A DNA stretch of 64,000 nt from Streptomyces mangrovi (GTDB taxonomy: Bacteria; Actinomycetota; Actinomycetes; Streptomycetales; Streptomycetaceae): NCBI RefSeq assembly GCF_900114215.1, contig NZ_FOSG01000012.1, positions 1 through 64,000 of the forward strand, written 5' to 3'. The position numbers and the translations under genes are program-made. Positions 26,663 to 35,101 of this stretch are shown piece after piece. The notes beneath the pieces are model-generated. The model was not told the DNA's origin, made no database searches, and saw only the letters and a list, made by a program, of their open reading frames with translations. Each line of letters begins with the position of its first letter. Positions within the stretch are counted from its first letter, which is position 1.

Positions 26663-26682
26663 TTGACCGCCAAAACTTTTGG
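26663..26682 (+). promoter_or_regulatory. TTGACC -35-like box next to perfect palindrome CCAAAACTTTTGG
   Basis: In the 284-bp gap before the next gene, TTGACC (26663-26668) abuts a perfect 13-nt palindrome (26670-26682) unusually rich in A/T for this genome. It would sit in the promoter spacer, a typical operator position. No clear -10 was found, so the promoter assignment is weak. Confidence 0.4.
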
Positions 26683-26815
26683 TGAGACGCTGGAAGCCCC
26701 GCGCACCGCAGCTGTTCTGCCTTGGGAATGAAGGCCGAACGGCAACCGCGGGTACGAATCCCTCACGACCCACCACCGTTCCGGTCGGTCACTTCAGTGT
26801 GGAGGACCATCCATC

Positions 26816-27025
26816 ATGGCAAAGGCGCTTCTCGGTTACGTCGGCGGTTCCGACCCCCGAGTCCTCGCCGAGATGCGACGGCTGCAGCAGCGTGTTCAGG
26901 ACCTGGAATCCGAGCTGGTACGGATCCAGGCCGAGAACGACGCGCTGTCGGCCGCCGCTGCACGGCACGGCGACTCGTTGCTGGAGAGCATCGACGTATC
27001 CAAGGCGGAGCCTGCGCTCACCTGA
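26816..27025 (+). CDS. Small conserved coiled-coil protein
   Basis: A 69-aa protein, MAKALLGYVGGSDPRVLAEMRRL followed by a heptad coil (QQRVQDLESELVRIQAENDALSAAAA). I know it only as a streptomycete protein conserved between acyP and smc; function unknown. A GGAGGACC Shine-Dalgarno precedes the ATG. Followed by a strong terminator, so it is a separate unit from smc. Confidence 0.85.
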   Translation: MAKALLGYVGGSDPRVLAEMRRLQQRVQDLESELVRIQAENDALSAAAARHGDSLLESIDVSKAEPALT

Positions 27026-27071
27026 CCTCCCGGTCCGGGGAACGCAGCGCCAAGCCGCTGGAGAAAACTGC

Positions 27072-27093
27072 AAGGGACGCTTCGGCGTCCCTT
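27072..27093 (+). terminator. UUCG-loop terminator
   Basis: AAGGGACGC-TTCG-GCGTCCCTT, a perfect 9-bp stem with a stable tetraloop, 46 bp after the coiled-coil gene. Confidence 0.75.
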
Positions 27094-27203
27094 CGTCGTT
27101 TCCGGCCGGAGCCGTGACGCTTACCGTGTGATGTGCCCCACCCGTTCAGCGGCGAAACCCGCTTCGGTCGTGAAACAGACACCTGGGAGTAAAGTCCGGA
27201 TAC

Positions 27204-30200
27204 GTGCACCTCAAGAGCCTGACCCTGCGCGGGTTCAAGTCCTTCGCCTCGGCCACGACGCTGCGCTTCGAGCCGGGCATCACCTGCGTGGTGGGCCCCA
27301 ACGGCTCCGGCAAGTCCAACGTCGTGGACGCCCTGTCGTGGGTGATGGGCGAGCAGGGTGCCAAGTCGCTGCGCGGCGGCAAGATGGAGGACGTCATCTT
27401 CGCCGGGACGGCCGGCCCCTCCGGCCGTCCCCCGCTCGGCCGTGCCGAGGTCTCCCTGACCATCGACAACTCCGACGGCGCCCTGCCCATCGAGTACGCC
27501 GAGGTCACCATCACGCGGATCATGTTCCGCAACGGCGGCAGCGAGTACCAGATCAACGGCGACACCTGCCGTCTGCTGGACATCCAGGAACTCCTGTCGG
27601 ACTCCGGCATCGGCCGTGAGATGCACGTCATCGTCGGGCAGGGCCAGCTCGACTCCGTCCTGCACGCCGACCCGGCCGGCCGCCGGGCCTTCATCGAGGA
27701 GGCCGCCGGCGTCCTCAAGCACCGCAGACGCAAGGAGAAGGCGCTGCGGAAACTGGACGCGATGCAGGCCAACCTCGCCCGCGTCCAGGACCTCACCGAC
27801 GAACTGCGCCGCCAGCTCAAGCCGCTGGGACGGCAGGCGGCCGTAGCCCGCCGGGCGGCGGTGATCCAGGCGGACCTGCGCGATGCCCGGCTGCGGCTGC
27901 TGGCCGACGATCTGGTGGCCCTGCGCGCGGCGCTGAAGGCCGAACTCGCCGACGAGGCCGCGCTCAGGGAGCGGAAGGAGTCGGTGGAGGCCGGCCTCGG
28001 GGAGGTGCTGCGGCGGGAGGCCGCGCTGGAGCAGCAGGTCAGGGAGTTGTCCCCGCGACTGGAGCAGGCGCAGCAGACCTGGTACGAGCTGTCGCAGCTC
28101 GCCGAGCGGGTGCGCGGCACCGTGAGCCTGGCCGACGCCCGGGTCCGCAGTGCGTCCGCCGAGCCCGTCGAGGAGCGCCGGGGGCGCGACCCGGAGGACA
28201 TGGAGCGCGAGGCGGCCCGGGTCCGCGAGCAGGAGGCGGAGCTGACGGCCGCGCTGGAGGCGGCGAGCCGGGCGCTGGAGGACACCGTCGCCCACCGGGC
28301 GGAGCTGGAGCGCGCCCTGGCGGACGAGGAGCGGCGGCTGAAGGACGCCGCACGTGCCATCGCCGACCGCCGCGAGGGGCTGGCCCGGCTGCACGGCCAG
28401 GTCACCGCCGCCCGGGGCCGGGCCGCCTCCGCGCAGGCCGAGATCGACCGGCTGGCCACCGCCCGTGACGAGGCGGCCGAGCGCGCGGCGGCGGCCCAGG
28501 AGGAGTACGAGGCGCTGCGGGCCGAGGTGGAGGGCCTGGACGCGGACGACGCCGAGCTGGCCGAGGGCCATGAGGCGGCCGGACGGGAGCTGGCCGAGGC
28601 CGAGGCGGAGCTGAGCGCGGCCCGCGAGGCGCTGTCGGCCGCCGAGCGGGAGCGCGCGGCGACCGCCGCCCGCCGTGACGCCCTGGCCCTGGGACTGCGC
28701 CGCAAGGACGGCACCGGGGCCCTGCTCGGCGCCGGTGACGAGCTGACCGGACTGCTCGGCCCGGCCGCCGAACTCCTCACCGTCACCCCCGGTTTCGAGG
28801 TGCCCGTCGCCGCCGCTCTCGGCTCGGCCGCGGACGCCGTGGCCGTGGACGGTCCGGCCGCGGCCGCCGACGCCCTGCGCCTGCTGCGCGGGCAGGACGC
28901 CGGCCGTGCGGCGCTGGTGCTCGGCGGCGCGCCTTCACAGGAGCCCCCCGAAGCCCTGGACGTACCCGGTGCGCGGTGGGCCGCGGAGCTGGTGTCGGGG
29001 CCGGAGGTCCTGCTGCCCGCCGTGCGGCGGCTGCTGCGCGGGGTGGTGGTGGTCGGCGCCCTCCAGGACGCGTTGGGGCTGGTGACCGCCCGTCCGGAGC
29101 TGACCGCCGTCACCGCCGAGGGGGATCTGCTCGGCGCCCACTTCGCGCAGGGCGGTTCGGCCGGGGCGCCGTCGCTGCTGGAGGTGCAGGCGTCGGTGGA
29201 CGAGGCCGCCGCGGAGCTGGCCGAGCTGGACGGCCGGTGCGAGGCGCTGGCCGAGGAGCGGGAGAGGGCCCGGGAGCGGCGGCGCGAGTGTGCCGCCCGG
29301 GTCGAGGAGCTGGGGGCGCGGCGCAGCGCGGCCGACAGGGAGAGGTCGCAGGTCGCCGGTCGCCTCGGGCGGCTGGGCGGGCAGGCGCGGGCCGCGGCGG
29401 GGGAGGCCGAGCGCGCGGCGGCGGCCGTGGCCAGGGCCGAGGAGGCGCTGGCGCGGGCCCGTGAGGAGGCCGAGGTACTGGCCGGGCGGCTGGCGGCGGC
29501 GGAGGAACAGCCGGGCGAGGAGGAGCCGGACACCTCGGTGCGCGACCGGCTGGCGGCCGACGGCGCCAACGCCCGCCAGACGGAGATGGAGGCCCGCCTC
29601 CAGGCGCGCACCCATGAGGAGAGGGTCAAGGGGCTCGCCGGGCGGGCGGACTCCCTGGACCGGGCGGCGCGTGCCGAACGGGAGGCGCGGGCGCGTGCGG
29701 AGCGCCGGCGCGCCCGGCTGCGGCACGAGCGGGAGGTGGCCTCGGCCGTCGCCTCCGGCGCCCGGCAGTTGCTGGCGCATGTGGAGGTGTCGCTGGCGCG
29801 GGCCGGGGAGGAGCGGGAGGCCGCCCGCGGCGCCAAGGCCGAGCGGGAACGCGAACTGGCCGCCGAACGCGACCGGGGGCGGCAGCTGAAGGAGGAACTG
29901 GACAAGCTCACCGACTCCGTGCACCGCGGCGAGGTGCTGGGCGCCGAGAAGCGGCTGCGGATCGAGCAGCTGGAGACCCGGTCCCTGGAGGAGCTGGGGG
30001 TGGAGCCGGCCGTGCTGGTCCGCGAGTACGGCCCCGACCAGCCGGTGCCGCCGTCGCCGCCCGCCGAGGGGGAGGAGCTGCCCGAGGATCCCGGTCACCC
30101 GCGCAACCGCCCGGTCGCCTTCGTCCGCGCGGAGCAGGAGAAGCGGCTGCAGGCGGCCGAGCGGGCGTACCGGCAGCTGGGCAAGGTGAACCCGCTGGCG

Positions 30201-30770
30201 CTGGAGGAGTTCGCGGCCCTGGAGGAGCGGCACCGCTTCCTCAGTGAGCAGCTGGAGGACCTGAAGAAGACCCGCGCGGACCTGCTGCAGGTGGTCAGGG
30301 AGGTCGACGAGCGGGTCGAGCAGGTCTTCACCGAGGCGTACCGCGACACGGCCCGCGAGTTCGAGGGTGTCTTCTCCCGGCTGTTCCCCGGCGGCGAGGG
30401 ACGGCTGGTGCTCACCGACTCGGAGAACATGCTCACCACGGGGGTGGACGTCGAGGCCCGGCCGCCGGGGAAGAAGGTCAAACGGCTGTCGCTGCTGTCG
30501 GGAGGCGAACGCTCGCTGACGGCCGTGGCGCTGCTGGTGTCGATCTTCAAGGCGCGGCCCAGCCCGTTCTACGTCATGGACGAGGTCGAGGCGGCGCTGG
30601 ACGACACCAACCTCCAGCGGCTGATCGGGATCATGAGGGAGCTCCAGGAGAGTTCCCAGCTCATCGTGATCACCCACCAGAAGCGGACCATGGAGGTCGC
30701 CGACGCCCTCTACGGCGTCTCGATGCAGGGCGACGGGGTGTCCAAGGTCATCAGCCAGCGGCTCCGCTGA
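27204..30770 (+). CDS. smc: Chromosome segregation protein SMC
   Basis: SMC (1188 aa), the ATPase of the SMC-ScpAB condensin that organises the chromosome. The Walker A GPNGSGKS is residues 31-38. Two long Ala/Glu/Arg-rich coiled coils (about 170-500 and 660-1000) flank a hinge (about 505-650, DELTGLLGPAAELL...). The ABC signature LSGGER is at about 1098-1103 and Walker B YVMDEVEAALD at about 1123-1133. GTG 27204 gives the canonical start MHLKSLTLRGFKSFA. Full length, no disruption. Confidence 0.97.
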   Translation: MHLKSLTLRGFKSFASATTLRFEPGITCVVGPNGSGKSNVVDALSWVMGEQGAKSLRGGKMEDVIFAGTAGPSGRPPLGRAEVSLTIDNSDGALPIEYAEVTITRIMFRNGGSEYQINGDTCRLLDIQELLSDSGIGREMHVIVGQGQLDSVLHADPAGRRAFIEEAAGVLKHRRRKEKALRKLDAMQANLARVQDLTDELRRQLKPLGRQAAVARRAAVIQADLRDARLRLLADDLVALRAALKAELADEAALRERKESVEAGLGEVLRREAALEQQVRELSPRLEQAQQTWYELSQLAERVRGTVSLADARVRSASAEPVEERRGRDPEDMEREAARVREQEAELTAALEAASRALEDTVAHRAELERALADEERRLKDAARAIADRREGLARLHGQVTAARGRAASAQAEIDRLATARDEAAERAAAAQEEYEALRAEVEGLDADDAELAEGHEAAGRELAEAEAELSAAREALSAAERERAATAARRDALALGLRRKDGTGALLGAGDELTGLLGPAAELLTVTPGFEVPVAAALGSAADAVAVDGPAAAADALRLLRGQDAGRAALVLGGAPSQEPPEALDVPGARWAAELVSGPEVLLPAVRRLLRGVVVVGALQDALGLVTARPELTAVTAEGDLLGAHFAQGGSAGAPSLLEVQASVDEAAAELAELDGRCEALAEERERARERRRECAARVEELGARRSAADRERSQVAGRLGRLGGQARAAAGEAERAAAAVARAEEALARAREEAEVLAGRLAAAEEQPGEEEPDTSVRDRLAADGANARQTEMEARLQARTHEERVKGLAGRADSLDRAARAEREARARAERRRARLRHEREVASAVASGARQLLAHVEVSLARAGEEREAARGAKAERERELAAERDRGRQLKEELDKLTDSVHRGEVLGAEKRLRIEQLETRSLEELGVEPAVLVREYGPDQPVPPSPPAEGEELPEDPGHPRNRPVAFVRAEQEKRLQAAERAYRQLGKVNPLALEEFAALEERHRFLSEQLEDLKKTRADLLQVVREVDERVEQVFTEAYRDTAREFEGVFSRLFPGGEGRLVLTDSENMLTTGVDVEARPPGKKVKRLSLLSGGERSLTAVALLVSIFKARPSPFYVMDEVEAALDDTNLQRLIGIMRELQESSQLIVITHQKRTMEVADALYGVSMQGDGVSKVISQRLR

Positions 30771-30790
30771 GCCTCTCCGGTGCGGGACGG

Positions 30791-30833
30791 CGTGGGACAG
30801 CGCGGAACAGCGCGGAACAGCGCGGAACAGCGC
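30791..30833 (+). repeat. 10-bp tandem repeat downstream of smc
   Basis: CGCGGAACAG occurs three times exactly (30801-30830), preceded by a degenerate copy CGTGGGACAG and followed by a partial one. The period equals one DNA turn. Confidence 0.85.
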
Positions 30834-30913
30834 CCCTGCGGGCCTTCACTCATGCTTCACTTCCCGAACGGAAAACGTTACATCCTGAGCCTGCGCCAGA
30901 TCACTTCCATCTA

Positions 30914-30941
30914 TTGACTTCAACTTCTGAATGAATAGTCT
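30914..30941 (+). promoter_or_regulatory. Predicted promoter of the glucose permease gene
   Basis: TTGACT (30914-30919), a 16-bp spacer and TAGTCT (30936-30941) in an A+T-rich patch about 120 bp before the gene. The long leader leaves room for further control. Confidence 0.5.
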
Positions 30942-31058
30942 CTGCGGGGTCGACCATGCCTTCAAACGGCGGCATGCGGTTGCGTGTGCCGGGTAAAAGG
31001 CGGCAACCACTTGGCACCCCACCCGGCACCGCCGCCGGGGATCGCAGGAGTACACACC

Positions 31059-32492
31059 GTGACCAGCACCGCACAGGTGAGGCCGGACGGACCGGGCGCC
31101 CCGGCCGGACGGCAGCAGCACATCAGACACGTCGTCTTCATCGCCGCCGCGGCGGCGATGGGAGGCTTCCTCTTCGGCTACGACAGCTCCGTCATCAACG
31201 GCGCGGTCGAGGGCATCCGGGGCAGATTCGACATCGCCTCCGGCGTGCTCGCCCAGATCATCGCCGCCGCCCTGATCGGCGCCGCGATCGGCGCCGCCAC
31301 CGCGGGCCGGCTCGCCGACCGGCTCGGCCGCATCCGGGTGATGCAGATCGCCGCGGTGCTCTTCGCCCTCAGCGCCGTCGGCTCCATGCTCCCCTTCACC
31401 ATGTGGGACCTGGCCTTCTGGCGGACCCTGGGCGGCGTCGCCATCGGCATGGCCTCGGTGATCGCGCCCGCCTACATCGCCGAGGTCGCCCCCACCGAGC
31501 ACCGCGGCAGGCTCGCCTCCTTCCAGCAGGCCGCTATCGTGCTGGGCATCGCCGTGTCCCAGCTGGTCAACTGGGGCGTGCTCAACCTCGCCGGCGGTAA
31601 GCAGCGCGGCAGTCTGCTGGGCGTCGAGGCCTGGCAGCTCATGCTCGGCATCGAGGTCGTCCCCGCCCTGCTGTACGGACTGCTGACTCTGCGCATACCC
31701 GAGTCCCCGCGCCACCTCGTCGCCCAGGGACGCACGGACGAGGCCAGGGCCGTCCTCGCGGACGTCGAGGCCCAGGGGAGCGACCTGGACGCCCGGATCG
31801 CCGAGATCCGCGAGCGCATGCGCGGCGAGCGCAGGCCGAGCCCGCGCGACCTGCTGGGCGGCCGCTTCGGCCTGCTGCCGATCGTCTGGGTGGGCATCGG
31901 CCTGTCGCTGTTCCAGCAGCTGGTCGGCATCAACGTGATCTTCTACTACAGCGCGTCGCTGTGGCAGTCGGTCGGCATCGACCCCGGCAGCTCGTTCTTC
32001 TACTCCTTCACCACCTCGATCATCAACATCGTCGGCACGGTGATCGCGATGCTCCTGGTGGACCGGGTCGGACGCAGGCCGCTGGCCCTGACCGGCTCCG
32101 CGGGCATGGCGCTCTCGCTCGGCGCCGCGGCCTGGGCCTTCTCCCACAAGAGCGGCACCGGCGACGACATCACGCTGCCCGACGCCCAGGGCACGGTCGC
32201 GCTGATCGCCGCACACTCCTTCGTGCTCTTCTTCGCCCTCTCCTGGGGCGTGGTGGTCTGGGTGATGCTCGGCGAGATGTTCCCGGGCCGCATCCGCGCC
32301 GCCGCCCTCGGTGTCGCCGCCGGAGCACAGTGGCTGGCGAACTGGCTGATCACCGTCACCTTCCCGAGCCTGTCGGACTGGAACCTGTCGGGCGCGTACG
32401 TCATCTACACCGCCTTCGCGGCCCTGTCGATCCCGTTCGTCCTGAAGTTCGTGCCGGAGACCAAGGGCAGGGCGCTGGAGGAGATGGGCTGA
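31059..32492 (+). CDS. glcP: MFS sugar:H+ symporter, GlcP-type glucose permease
   Basis: A 477-aa twelve-helix major-facilitator sugar porter. Family signatures: GFLFGYDSSVINGA in helix 1, GRLADRLGRIR between helices 2 and 3, PESPRHLV before the central loop, QQLVGINVIFYYS in helix 7 and VPETKGRALEEM at the C-terminus. Position between smc and ftsY matches the chromosomal glcP1 locus of S. coelicolor, the major glucose permease. Substrate is thus inferred from synteny plus family. GTG 31059 with CGCAGGAG 8 bp upstream is chosen over a longer frame. Confidence 0.88.
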   Translation: MTSTAQVRPDGPGAPAGRQQHIRHVVFIAAAAAMGGFLFGYDSSVINGAVEGIRGRFDIASGVLAQIIAAALIGAAIGAATAGRLADRLGRIRVMQIAAVLFALSAVGSMLPFTMWDLAFWRTLGGVAIGMASVIAPAYIAEVAPTEHRGRLASFQQAAIVLGIAVSQLVNWGVLNLAGGKQRGSLLGVEAWQLMLGIEVVPALLYGLLTLRIPESPRHLVAQGRTDEARAVLADVEAQGSDLDARIAEIRERMRGERRPSPRDLLGGRFGLLPIVWVGIGLSLFQQLVGINVIFYYSASLWQSVGIDPGSSFFYSFTTSIINIVGTVIAMLLVDRVGRRPLALTGSAGMALSLGAAAWAFSHKSGTGDDITLPDAQGTVALIAAHSFVLFFALSWGVVVWVMLGEMFPGRIRAAALGVAAGAQWLANWLITVTFPSLSDWNLSGAYVIYTAFAALSIPFVLKFVPETKGRALEEMG

Positions 32493-32532
32493 CCCGCATC
32501 CAGGCCCCGCACCCCGGCCCCGCCTCCGCGGC

Positions 32533-32579
32533 GACGAGCGCCGTTCCGGCCCGCCCCACGGGCCGGAACGGCGCTCGTC
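32533..32579 (+). terminator. Terminator of glcP
   Basis: A perfect 20-bp stem (32533-32552 with 32560-32579) with a 7-nt loop. Confidence 0.85.
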
Positions 32580-32703
32580 CGCGTCCTTGACCGATACTGG
32601 GACGCGTTGTGACTCCGGCTCCGAAGGAGCTTCTCGCCCGGCCCGAACGGCTCTGCGTCACGGGCAGACCCTGCCCGTGACGCAGGTAACTCTCTAGGGA
32701 ACC

Positions 32704-33945
32704 ATGGACATCCTCATTCTCGTTGTCGTCATCGCCGTGGTCGCCGTCGTGGCGATCGGCGGACTGGTGGTCACCGGCGTCCGCAGGAAGAAGACGCCAC
32801 GGCTGGACCGCTCCGCACCACCCCCGACCATCACCGCGCCTCCGACCGAACCGCAGGTCGGCGAGGAGGCCGGGCCTCCCCGCGCGGAGGAACGCCGCAC
32901 CATCGAAGAGGTCGAGCTGCCGCAGCCCCCGGTCGGGGCGACGGACGCGGAGGCGGCGGCGCCTCCCGCGCCCCCGCAGCCCGAGGCCCCCGAGATCGAG
33001 GTGCCCGCGCCCACCGCCGGACGCCTGGTGCGGCTGCGCGAGCGCCTGTCGCGGTCGCAGAACACCCTGGGCCGCGGACTGCTCACCCTGCTCTCCCGCG
33101 ACCACCTCGACGAGGACACCTGGGAGGAGATCGAGGACACCCTGCTCACCGCCGACGTCGGCGTCGCCCCCACCCAGGAACTGGTCGAGCGGCTGCGCGA
33201 GCGGGTGAGGGTGCTGGGCACCCGCACCCCCGCCGAGCTGCGCACGCTGCTGCGCGAGGAGCTGCTGGCCCTGATCGGCACCGACCTGGACCGCACCGTC
33301 CACACCGAGGGCGGTGTCTCCTCCGAGGGCGTGGTGCGGCCGGGCGTGGTGCTGGTCGTCGGCGTCAACGGCACCGGCAAGACCACCACCACCGGCAAGC
33401 TCGCCCGCGTCCTGGTCGCCGACGGCAGGTCGGTCGTGCTCGGCGCCGCCGACACCTTCCGCGCCGCCGCAGCCGACCAGCTCCAGACCTGGGGCGAGCG
33501 CGTCGGCGCCCGCACCGTACGCGGGCCCGAGGGCGGCGACCCGGCTTCGGTCGCCTTCGACGCGGTCAAGGAGGGCATCGGCGAGAGCGCGGACGTGGTG
33601 CTCGTCGACACCGCGGGACGGCTGCACACCAAGACCGGTCTGATGGACGAGCTGGGCAAGGTCAAGCGAGTGGTGGAGAAGCACGGCCCGGTCGACGAGG
33701 TCCTGCTGGTCCTGGACGCCACCACCGGCCAGAACGGGCTGATCCAGGCGCGGGTCTTCGCCGAGGTCGTGGACATCACCGGCATCGTGCTCACCAAGCT
33801 CGACGGCACGGCCAAGGGCGGCATCGTCATCGCCGTCCAGCGCGAGCTGAACGTCCCGGTCAAGCTCGTGGGCCTGGGCGAGGGAGCGGACGATCTGGCG
33901 CCGTTCGAGCCGGAGGCGTTCGTCGACGCCCTGATCGGCGACTGA
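32704..33945 (+). CDS. ftsY: Signal recognition particle receptor FtsY
   Basis: FtsY (413 aa) docks SRP-ribosome complexes at the membrane. Actinobacterial form: an N-terminal transmembrane helix (about 4-26), a Pro/Glu-rich linker (about 35-105), then the NG domain with GVNGTGKTTTTGKLA (G1), DTFRAAAADQL, DTAGRLHTK (G3) and TKLDGTAKGG (G4). Its partner ffh is 7 kb downstream. Confidence 0.96.
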   Translation: MDILILVVVIAVVAVVAIGGLVVTGVRRKKTPRLDRSAPPPTITAPPTEPQVGEEAGPPRAEERRTIEEVELPQPPVGATDAEAAAPPAPPQPEAPEIEVPAPTAGRLVRLRERLSRSQNTLGRGLLTLLSRDHLDEDTWEEIEDTLLTADVGVAPTQELVERLRERVRVLGTRTPAELRTLLREELLALIGTDLDRTVHTEGGVSSEGVVRPGVVLVVGVNGTGKTTTTGKLARVLVADGRSVVLGAADTFRAAAADQLQTWGERVGARTVRGPEGGDPASVAFDAVKEGIGESADVVLVDTAGRLHTKTGLMDELGKVKRVVEKHGPVDEVLLVLDATTGQNGLIQARVFAEVVDITGIVLTKLDGTAKGGIVIAVQRELNVPVKLVGLGEGADDLAPFEPEAFVDALIGD

Positions 33946-33957
33946 CGCACCGGGGCA

Positions 33958-34024
33958 CCGGGCGCCCCGCCGTGCGCGGCCGAGGCCGCGGCGGGGCCCG
34001 GCCCGGGTCCGGCGGGGCGCCCGG
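33958..34024. terminator. Bidirectional terminator between ftsY and prim-pol-like gene
   Basis: A 15-bp stem (33958-33972 with 34010-34024) encloses a 37-nt GC-rich loop that can fold further, between convergent genes. Confidence 0.65.
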
Positions 34025-34028
34025 GGGT

Positions 34029-34718
34029 TCAGGAACCGGGCAGCTCGCGGTGGCAGACGTACGCCAGAGTGCCCAGCAGCAGCCTGGCCTGCGGGGGACG
34101 GCCGGCCCCCTCCAGAGTGGGCGGCCGCAGCCACCGGACCGGGCCGAGCCCGCCGAGGTCGGAGGGCGGAGCGGTGACGTGGTCGCCCGGGCCGAGGCCG
34201 TGCAGATCCAGTACGGCGTCGTCCCAGCCCATCCGGTACAGCAGACGGGGGAGGCCGGCGGCGGCGCCGGTGGCCACGAAGAACCAGGCGCGGCCGTGCG
34301 GGGTGACGGCGACCGGCCCGAGCGGCAGTCCCATCCGTTCCAGCCGGGCCAGCGCCCGGCGCCCGGCGGACTCGGAGACCTCGATGACGTCGAAGGCGCG
34401 GCCCACCGGCAGCAGCAGGGCCGCGCCCGGGGTCCGCTCCCAGGCCGCGGTGGCCTCGTCCAGCGTCGCGCCGGCCGGCACCAGGAGCGACTCGTCCAGG
34501 GGGTGTGCGCCGGGGGAGGGGCACCGCGGGGCGCCGCAGGAGCACTCGGTCCGGCCGCCGGCGCGCGTGGCGCGCGCCCCCGGGACCACGTCCCAGCCCC
34601 ACAGACCGGTGTACTCGGCCACCGCTGTGCCCACCGGGGCGCGGCGGTGGCGCCGGGTGCCGGACCGCAGCTCCCGGAGCTCCCGGATCTCGCGGATGCT
34701 GCCGATTGTGAAGCCCAT
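34029..34718 (-). CDS. Prim-pol-domain-like protein, catalytic residues degenerate
   Basis: A 229-aa protein resembling the bifunctional primase/polymerase (prim-pol) N-domain proteins of actinobacteria. The fold pattern is visible (WGWDVVPGARA..., a CSCGAPRCPSPGAHP cysteine/histidine cluster, ALLLPVGRAFDVIEV, GLGPGDHVTAPPSDLG), but where polymerases have a DxD pair there is only DVIEV, so catalysis is doubtful. It lies between ftsY and nsdA as in other streptomycetes and may be regulatory. ATG 34718 has GGAGGGGG 5 bp upstream. A different, intact prim-pol protein occurs in the element at 58353. Confidence 0.75.
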   Translation of the reverse strand: MGFTIGSIREIRELRELRSGTRRHRRAPVGTAVAEYTGLWGWDVVPGARATRAGGRTECSCGAPRCPSPGAHPLDESLLVPAGATLDEATAAWERTPGAALLLPVGRAFDVIEVSESAGRRALARLERMGLPLGPVAVTPHGRAWFFVATGAAAGLPRLLYRMGWDDAVLDLHGLGPGDHVTAPPSDLGGLGPVRWLRPPTLEGAGRPPQARLLLGTLAYVCHRELPGS

Positions 34719-35101
34719 GCCCCCTCCAACGGGTTCCGCGTGCTCTTGGTTACGAAACCGTCGCACAGAGCGACGCCGGGCGGTCCGGGTCGAAGCGGGG
34801 CGACGGGATCTCTGTGAGGGGGCGCGCCGGTCTTCGCGCGCCCCGGTGTGCATCGCTTCAACCGGTTGTGGCCGCCCTGGATCAAGTGAACCGCGCGAAA
34901 CGCTGCTTGAGTTCACCCGAAGGGGTGGCGAATGGTGGCGGTTTTGCAATTTCACTCGCCACGCCAGTGATCGTAGGATTACTTTCGGTTCACACGGTGA
35001 CACAGAGGCACGGAGAGACGCCCGGCGTGCGCCTATGCCAGAGGCATGCCGAGAGGGCATCCGAGCACAGGACGCGTACGGGCCGGGATGGGGGCGTTCC
35101 A
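34719..35101. promoter_or_regulatory. Intergenic region with predicted nsdA promoter
   Basis: This 383-bp gap between divergent genes holds a hairpin (34819-34827 with 34836-34844) and an A+T-richer segment with TTTCAC (34950-34955), 18-bp spacer and TAGGAT (34974-34979), a good vegetative-type promoter for nsdA with a leader of about 115 nt. GTGAAC...GTTCAC half-sites occur near 34886-34915. No gene was found here. Confidence 0.55.

Noticed and set aside
27146..29911. Long leftward open frame opposite smc
   Set aside because: Ser/Ala/Arg-rich antisense shadow of the SMC coiled coils with no ribosome site or family resemblance.
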